The notes under the pieces are model-generated. The model saw only the letters and a list, made by a program, of their open reading frames with translations, searched no databases and was not told the origin of the DNA. Positions 57,845-64,000 of a stretch of 64,000 nucleotides of DNA are shown piece by piece. Source of the stretch: Deroplatys truncata (taxonomy: Eukaryota > Arthropoda > Insecta > Mantodea > Mantidae); contig CM060990.1 in NCBI GenBank assembly GCA_030765065.1, forward strand, positions 280,887,341-280,951,340, written 5' to 3'. The translations under genes and the position numbers were made by a program. Within the stretch, counting starts at the first letter, position 1. Every line of letters starts with the position of its first letter.

Positions 57845-59880
57845 ATTGCACGCCGATACTCTTTGAAATATTAATTTTATGCTCTATGCATCGTGTAGAT
57901 GGTTGGTTTGGGTATACAGACAAGTTTGTCCGCTCCTTTGAATATTTTACTGTCATCATAATTCACAATGTATGGCCTACTCACGTAAGAAGATTTCTTG
58001 ATGGGACCCAAAATGTCATTCAGTTTTATAACCCTAGTTTATTTTGGGACCTACACTTTTATAACCCTAATAAATTATTTTAATGGGTTTTCATAGGCAA
58101 TTAACTGTGCTAATGAAGACGTTATTTATATTCTACTCACGTTGTCGTGTAGACCTTTGATGAAGGGATACTCTCTTCTAATACCCTCACTAAATGCTAA
58201 CTTACGTTTCGGCATGATGTAAGCTATGTCCAACACCGAGTAGCAACTAACCTACAATATAGCTACGCCGGCACTGTATTGAGGCCACGTGAAATACAAC
58301 CGGGAATCGTATCAAGGATTTTTATATATATGGCATAAATCTCATAAGATAATGCATCTTATTTAGGAAGGATACTTACAAAAGAAAACAGCGGGTCATT
58401 TGGAAAAACCTCGCGAGACCGAAATGTTCTATAAAATGAAGAAGTACAGGACGAATGGAAAATCTACTTTAGTGGCTAAAATTCTTAATTCGGTGAAGTG
58501 CAAAAGTGGTACTAGACTAAACTAGACATATTGCGGGGTACTAGACTTGCTCCATTGTGTTTCATCTGCATTTTCAACGCCCTATTGTATTTTCTTCATA
58601 GAGTCAACGCCACTACCACAGAAACTTAGAGCGCAGGAAGTGGTCTGTTACTTCCATCTGCTATTCGTCCAGTGTGCAGTAGCATATTCTGATGGTGCTT
58701 GCTTTTATAATTAAACTAAAGGTTTTATGCTCAAAGATCTTACAATAGAGGTATTGCGTTTACTTTATCTTGTGACGGTTATATTTGTATTTTATGTTTG
58801 TGGTGAATATAATTTTATAAAACTAGAATGTTCAAAACAAAATTTGTTTAAGGGGATCGGTGAAACTGCTTAAAAAATTCTGGCAAGTCATATCGGGATG
58901 CCTATTTAAGCAGGCATTACATCGCATGATCTTAAGAAAAACGTCTTCCAAACATTCGCGAATGTATCAATACGTGTGTGGATTGTGTAAATCATACTTA
59001 CACCGCTTACGTCAGTGCTTGGGAAGCACTAGATCCGTATGCCTGCTGGTATTTAACCTTAGGGTTCTTGACGGCTGTCTCTCTCTCTGCCTATCACGTG
59101 CCTAGCCGAATTCTGAGGCGCTCGACTCCTTAAATTATTTTGTGCTAAGTTTTCATTTTTGTCGCCATAGACACAATCAAGATGCAATGCCGGACACCCG
59201 TCGTCAACCAGGTAAGTATCCAGTTGTCCGAAGCAGCCCCTTCATTCTGTGATCAGTAATGTAATGTGGCATAGTGCATAGAGAAATTAAAATAGATTTT
59301 GGGACTAGAGTTACACATCAATAATTCGCCACCCTTTACCCCTGCTTCTTCCCGGCCACCCCTATGCCAAGCTTAGCTCTCCCGTATGATAAACTTAACT
59401 ACAATTTTACTTGGTCCCATCCAGTGAGGGCGCAGATGGCGTCGTCAGGTCTAGCTGCAGGTGCCAGTTTTGTAAAGTGACGCTACCTCACCCTCACATC
59501 TGGTGGAGGCACCAGTTCCATGCTCTGTGGATGTGCCCGCCCTGGCTTCCTTGCACTACGTATGTGGTTCGCTCTCTTCCCTATCTGAAGAGTAGTATTG
59601 ATGTTTTCTTTTTCCCCGTTTTATGTTTCCTGGGTGGTGAAGATGCGTGGTTCCTATATTTATGTTTCTACGAGTTTTGGCCTTATGTGCGCTACCTGTG
59701 TGCTGTTTTAGTGAATAATGTCTCCCCTAAAATAGCCAAGAGCCTGTAATTCTGGTTCCAATATAGGGTGCTCAGATGTGGGGTTATATATTCTTTCTTT
59801 TCAAAATTTATTCTTTACAGTTCTAATGTTGGTACCGCAGTCCATATTTACTTGCTTTTCTTTCTTATAATGTTAATTGC
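57845..59880. other. no gene recognised
   Basis: Chance frames of 65-112 codons (57886-58083, 58860-59105, 59411-59749) match nothing I recognise. A GC-richer stretch near 59400-59560 may be the 5' region of the gypsy element that follows. Confidence 0.45.
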
Positions 59881-59883
59881 TTC

Positions 59884-60297
59884 ATGTATTTGTGGTCTAT
59901 GGACTTTCTTAAGAATATAGACCCCGATGGCCCCCGGGAAAACCTGCGACTTTATGAGAACTTTTGTAATAACTTAGATAGGACTGTGGTTATGTATGAA
60001 CAAGAGGTTACTTATATTCAGGTCCTGTCCAAACATCTTACTGAATTGTATGACTATATCTTACGATCGCTTAAGATGGGGGAAACTCTTTTTTCTCAGG
60101 CGATTGTTTTACAGCTGCTTGAAACTGCTGCTGACAACCTATTTTCCTTCCATGTCATCACATCCCCCTCTGACCCCTAAACCGGTTCAGCGGACTTTGC
60201 TTTTTAGTCCTACCCCTAAAATTTCTCAGAAGGCAAATTCCGTGCCCGCCATGCCGCGGGACAACAGCGGTTTGTCAGCTTCACCCTCCCTTTACTG
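59884..60297 (+). pseudogene. possible Gag remnant of the right-hand gypsy element
   Basis: A 98-codon frame (MYLWSMDFLKNIDPDGPREN, then QEVTYIQVLSKHLTELYDYI) continues in the next frame with a Pro/Ser-rich segment (QRTLLFSPTPKISQKANSVP). It lies upstream of a gypsy pol in the same direction, which is the main reason for the call; sequence resemblance to a capsid is weak. It could also be unrelated. Confidence 0.35.
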
Positions 60298-61078
60298 ACC
60301 CGGGGACCTTTGATGGTAAATCGGCGTAAGACATCCGTTTCTTTTTTATAATTTTGATATGTTTGCCATGATAATGTTTAGGATGAGCCCCATAAGCAAA
60401 CACTTTTACCCTATTTTGGAACGATCAGTGGCAGATTTTTCTAACAAAGTGATATGCATAAAATGCTCGCCTTCCACCCTTTAGTGTCACATACATTCCT
60501 GTAAGATTTCACCCCATCCTACCTAAACAAATTTTGTTTGAACCAGCTAATGCCATTATGCAAAAGAAGCATATTCACATCCTGTCTATTTTTTTGCCAT
60601 TGAAAGAGAGAATTTAATATCCCTGTACGCAACGATGCTGTCGAACCCAATACTTTGTTTGCAGGAACAGTTTTAGCACACGTCCGTGAGGTAGTTTTAA
60701 TTCAGTCTACACATACAATCTGCTAATAACGTCACAGATGCTGTCGTAGGAGTGTGTTAATTTCCGCGAAATTCTTATCTTTCCTTGAAGCACAAAACTT
60801 TATTGTTGGATATCTTCAAGGGTTTTCGGTACATCATTGCCACAAAATTTACAACTCGGCACTACAAGCTTACAGGAGTTTCATATTGATTATATAGATC
60901 CTAAGCTTATTAAACAACGGCCGTATTGTGATTCTCAAAAGCAATGTGAAATCATTAACATGCAGGTTGACGAAATGTTACAAGCTGCCATAAGTTGGTA
61001 ATCGTCTAGTCACTGGTCCTCACGTGTTATTTGCTTTAAATGTCGGGATGGTGGTTATCGCTTTCATGTTGATTATAG

Positions 61079-61649
61079 TATAGGATTGACTACGAAGGGG
61101 AATCAGCACCCATCCAGATTGGATATTGTACCTACGTCCCACGAGGAGGTGTCACCGGGAGGAAGGATAAGACGAGAGAGACACCGGGCGGCCGAAACCA
61201 GGAGCGACGGCACAGGAATGATAGATTCCCTGTTTCCAGATAGAGGCACCCGACAGACGGACAGGCAGACCGAACACCTCACTCCACACAGAAATGACTT
61301 AACGACCCTCAAGAGGGTTCGGATACCCCAGAAGCCAACCGAAAGCCGAGGGACGGAGAGAGTCACAAAGAGAAGCCTTTTTTCCCTGTCACGCTGCACC
61401 GAAACACAATCGCCTACACTTCCGACCATGAAAGAGACCAATGAAATGAAAGATGAATGAAATGAAGAATGGAACGAAATGGAGGGACAGGAAATTCGGG
61501 GGATGAAAGAAACCACTCCAGCGTTCGCCTGACGACCCGGAAGAACCCGAAAAGACTCATGGGTCAGAGTGAGCGGTCACCGGGATCGATCCCGGGACCT
61601 TCTGAATGGGGGCCACAGACGTTGCTACCTGAGCCATCCCGCTCGGTTC
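61079..61649 (-). mobile_element. tRNA-headed SINE (family Z) inside the gypsy RT
   Basis: The minus-strand head starts near 61649 and has an A box (TGGCTCAGGTAG) and a B box (GGGATCGATCCC); the body is GC-rich and about 500 bases long. It is bracketed by a 7-base duplication ATTATAG (61072-61078 and 61650-61656). Removing it brings the RT block with DY next to RKFN, as expected for gypsy RT, which supports the boundaries. The body carries chance frames of 124 and 137 codons on the two strands. Confidence 0.8.
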
Positions 61650-61983
61650 ATTATAGGAAGTTCAACAAGTCACTGTGTTCTCGTCGTTTTCTCTTCCCGT
61701 AACTGAGGATATACTCAGCTACTAGTGAAAGCTGGATGGTTTTGTATGTTAGATATTCTCAGTGCCTATTTTCAAGACTTCGGTTGGAATCAAATAAAAA
61801 GGTCACCTCCATGATTACTACGAATAGACAATTTGAATTTTAAACTACTTCTTTGGGCCCAGTGAAAACTTTTGGACATCTTTCTCACATAGCTGAGTAG
61901 CTGTTGTGGGAGTTTAAATACAAACTAGCCATATTCTGTTTAGATATTATTCTCCTATTTTATTTTACATCTATATAAATATG

Positions 61984-62266
61984 TCGTCCTCCGTGGACTA
62001 GTGGTACCGTGCTAGCCTCTAGTTCCCGAGGCCGCGGTTTCAAACCCAGCGGAGGGCGATGGATTTTTCGGGCGTAAAAATCCTTAGCATGGCTTGCTTC
62101 GGAAGGGAAGTAAAACCGGTGGTCCCGTGTCGTAGATTTACGGCACGTAAAAGAACCTCAAACCTGATAAAGTGTCCTCTGAGCAAAATTACCGGTCTTT
62201 CGCGCCCAATATAGAATAGGACACTAAGGATCATAGTAGTTAAAGAGCGTCCATAAATAAAAAAAA
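61984..62266 (+). mobile_element. tRNA-headed SINE (family X) copy 2
   Basis: The plus-strand head TCGTCCTCCGTGGACTAGTG contains the A box (TGGACTAGTGG); the B box is GGTTTCAAACCC near 62034. The body matches copies 1 and 3, and the element ends in an A-rich tail (ATAAATAAAAAAAA) at about 62266. No clean target duplication seen. It splits the RT palm from the thumb of the surrounding gypsy element. Confidence 0.88.
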
Positions 62267-63177
62267 TCAATTTAATCTACAGAAATGCTGGATAATCTAA
62301 CCGCTGTTTTTGCTGTCTAGAACGCTTTAACTTCAAATTAAACCTCCAAAGTGTCATTTTGCATTCAAGAATTAAGCTGCTGGCTTTTACATGTCGCTTC
62401 GGAACATAGAACGGAATGAAAAAATAACTTAAGGCAATCCGAGCTTTGTCCACCGCTAAGTCAGTTAGAGATATTAGAAAACTTTTAGGTGTTTTGAGTT
62501 TTGATAGACGCTTTATACTCAATTTTCGTCTATTGCGCACCCTCTTTAACTCGTTACTCGCAAGAACCGGTCCTTTATTTGGTCGGTGCAGCAACAACAA
62601 GCTTTTGAGGAACTCAAATTACTGCTTACTTCGAAACCCGTTCTGGCTAATTATACCACTGGAGCATATTCTGAAATTCACGTGGGAAGTTCTAATATTA
62701 GCATAGAAGCCATGTTTATTAAAAAGGACCTGATGATGCTTTACATCCAGTTTCCTATATTTCACGGTCACTTAATAAACATGAGCAACGATACAGTGCC
62801 ACTAATTTGGAATTGCTGGAGCTTGTTTATGACTAAACGCACTTTCTACTACTTCTATTCGGCTACCCTGTACACGTAGTCAGCAAGCACTAAGCTTATG
62901 TTGCCATGAAAGATGTCACAGAGGAATTCCAGAGTTGGTATTTGAAACTGAAGGAATTCGACATTACTTCATTCATAAGGCAGGCAGGCTGCAAAGGGAT
63001 GCTGAATGTTTATCTCGCTTTCACGTGGGTTCCTCCACACCCCAGGAAGGTACTCAAATGGAGGATGCACCCACATGTTTGTTATTGCCGACAGAGGTAG
63101 CGAGTGAACTAAGATGGGATCCAAGATTACGTAATCCAATGCAAGACGTAGAGGAGCCTGATATGGCTTTACCTGCA

Positions 63178-63472
63178 AAAAATTAATTTTATTTATGGAT
63201 GCTCTTTAACTGCTGTGCTCCTTAGCTTCCCATTCTATACTGGGCGTGAAAAACCGGTAGTTTTGCTCAGAGGCCTCTTTATCAGGCTTGAGGTTCTTTT
63301 TTCGTGCCGTAAATCTACAACACGGGTCCACCGGCTTTACTTCCCTTCCGAATGAAGCAATGCTAAGGATTTTTACGCCCAAAAATATCCATCGCCCTCC
63401 GCCTGGTTTTGAACCTGCGACCTCGGGAACTAGAGGCTGGCATAGTAATCACTACACCATGGAGGACGACCA
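63178..63472 (-). mobile_element. tRNA-headed SINE (family X) copy 3
   Basis: Minus-strand head GGTCGTCCTCCATGGTGTAG at about 63472, B box GGTTCAAAACC near 63410, same body as copies 1 and 2, A/T-rich tail at 63178-63195. A perfect 13-base duplication GGCTTTACCTGCA flanks it (63165-63177 and 63473-63485). It sits between RNase H and integrase of the gypsy element. Confidence 0.92.
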
Positions 63473-64000
63473 GGCTTTACCTGCATTACGCCGGTAGGCG
63501 TCATGTTGCATTTTGAAATCAGGTGCTCTTTACGACAAAAATGCTGGTGCATCAGTGATTTGCATCTCTTAGTCATCCCAGAAGCTGTTAAAATGAGCTC
63601 ACCCTTTTATTCAACTGGTATGCATAAAAATATTGAGGGATTTGTTAAGGTTGCCCTTTCTGTCAGTCGAGGAAAGGGGCAAAGCATTGGAAACCTGTTA
63701 GATTTTTGCAACCAATCCGTGTTAACTATGTTTGTGAACGATTTGGCATAGATATTATGGGACCTTTACATAAGACTAAGAATGGAAGTACTGTTATCAT
63801 TGTGGCTACCAACTACTTCAGTGAATTTCTTGAAACCGGAGCCGTTCCCTCTACTTTGGAATTCTATGTGGTTAGGTTTGTGTTGGAAAATATTCTCTGT
63901 CGTCATGGGGCTCCTGCTTTGCTGTCTGATGGAGGCACGGTATTTTTGGTGTAGTCTTCCAGGAACTTTTAAAACTAATGGGAGTTAAGCACAACTTAAC

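Larger units (their letters stand above)
60600..64000 (+). pseudogene. pol: gypsy pol with three SINE insertions, cut by the window end
   Basis: Pieces in order. Pre-RT: IDPKLIKQRPYCDSQKQCEI and MQVDEMLQAAIS (about 60897-61000). RT fingers: CRDGGYRFHVDY (about 61040-61078). SINE. RKFNKSL (about 61655). Palm: ILSAYFQ (about 61757), LLWEFKYKLAIFCLDIILLF (about 61900-61960, YLDD decayed). SINE. Thumb: LNLQSVILHSRIKLL-region remains, SVRDIRKLLGVLSFDRRFIL (about 62463-62522). RNase H: QQQAFEELKLLLTSKPVLAN (62586 on) and FIHKAGRLQRDAECLSRFHV (about 62960-63030). SINE. Integrase: LLVIPEAVKM (about 63565), then FGIDIMGPLHKTKNGSTVII (about 63743-63800) and LCRHGAPALLSDGGTVF (about 63895-63950) with two catalytic aspartates. 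It continues beyond 64000. Stops and shifts throughout; clade not assigned. Confidence 0.88.

Noticed and set aside
61086..61516. Frames of 124 and 137 codons on opposite strands.
   Set aside because: Both lie wholly within the body of SINE family Z, whose GC-rich sequence lacks stop codons by chance.

Overview
The window is a stretch of eukaryotic, almost certainly arthropod (insect-type) nuclear DNA. It is AT-rich and built almost entirely of transposable elements, many of them nested. No intact host gene is recognisable. Support for an arthropod origin comes from a Jockey-type LINE, Ty3/gypsy elements, tRNA-headed SINEs, a piggyBac, a BED-finger hAT and a Maverick/Polinton (adintovirus-like) remnant. 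I cannot name the species; a large, repeat-rich insect genome fits best.

Layout. 1-7.7 kb: sparse sequence with a degenerate tandem repeat (750-1122) and a small foldback. 7.7-11.1 kb: plus-strand copy A of an LTR retrotransposon family, called LTR-X here, with a foreign 5' end, a coiled-coil ORF, an inserted SINE with 14-bp target duplications and a 3' LTR. 12.3-14.6 kb: decayed gypsy gag-pol. 15.9-19.6 kb: minus-strand Jockey-like LINE. 19.8-23.7 kb: copy B of LTR-X. 23.9-25.0 kb: another gypsy pol scrap. 26.3-44.1 kb: head-to-tail LTR-X array, LTR-C-LTR-D-LTR-E-LTR. Copy C carries coiled-coil, gag, protease, RT, RNase H and integrase, but a 2.68-kb hAT transposon sits in its RT. Copies D and E lack gag-pol and each keep one intact 475-codon coiled-coil ORF. 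44.3-45.3 kb: second, internally deleted Jockey copy. 46.6-52.9 kb: Maverick/Polinton remnant (adenain-like protease, PLA2-like domain, integrase, protein-primed-type DNA polymerase B) with a SINE inside. 55.0-56.6 kb: decayed piggyBac transposase. 57.6-57.8 kb: 3 x 72-bp tandem repeat. 59.9-64.0 kb: gypsy pol (cut by the window end) hit by three SINEs.

How the parts relate. Copy C looks like the former autonomous LTR-X partner. A, B, D and E share a gag-pol deletion and similar end points, so they look like one non-autonomous lineage that keeps the LTRs, the leader, a coiled-coil ORF and a repeated basic tail apparently derived from the end of pol.

The most unusual signal is at the 3' end of the LTR-X LTRs. 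Instead of one primer-binding site after the LTR, each LTR carries a ladder of diverged tRNA-Lys-like primer-binding-site modules (TTGGCG-N-AAC-GTGGGG type), differing in number and kind between copies, which suggests that the LTR boundary has moved repeatedly. All reading is by eye; percent identities, domain scores and family names were not computed or searched.
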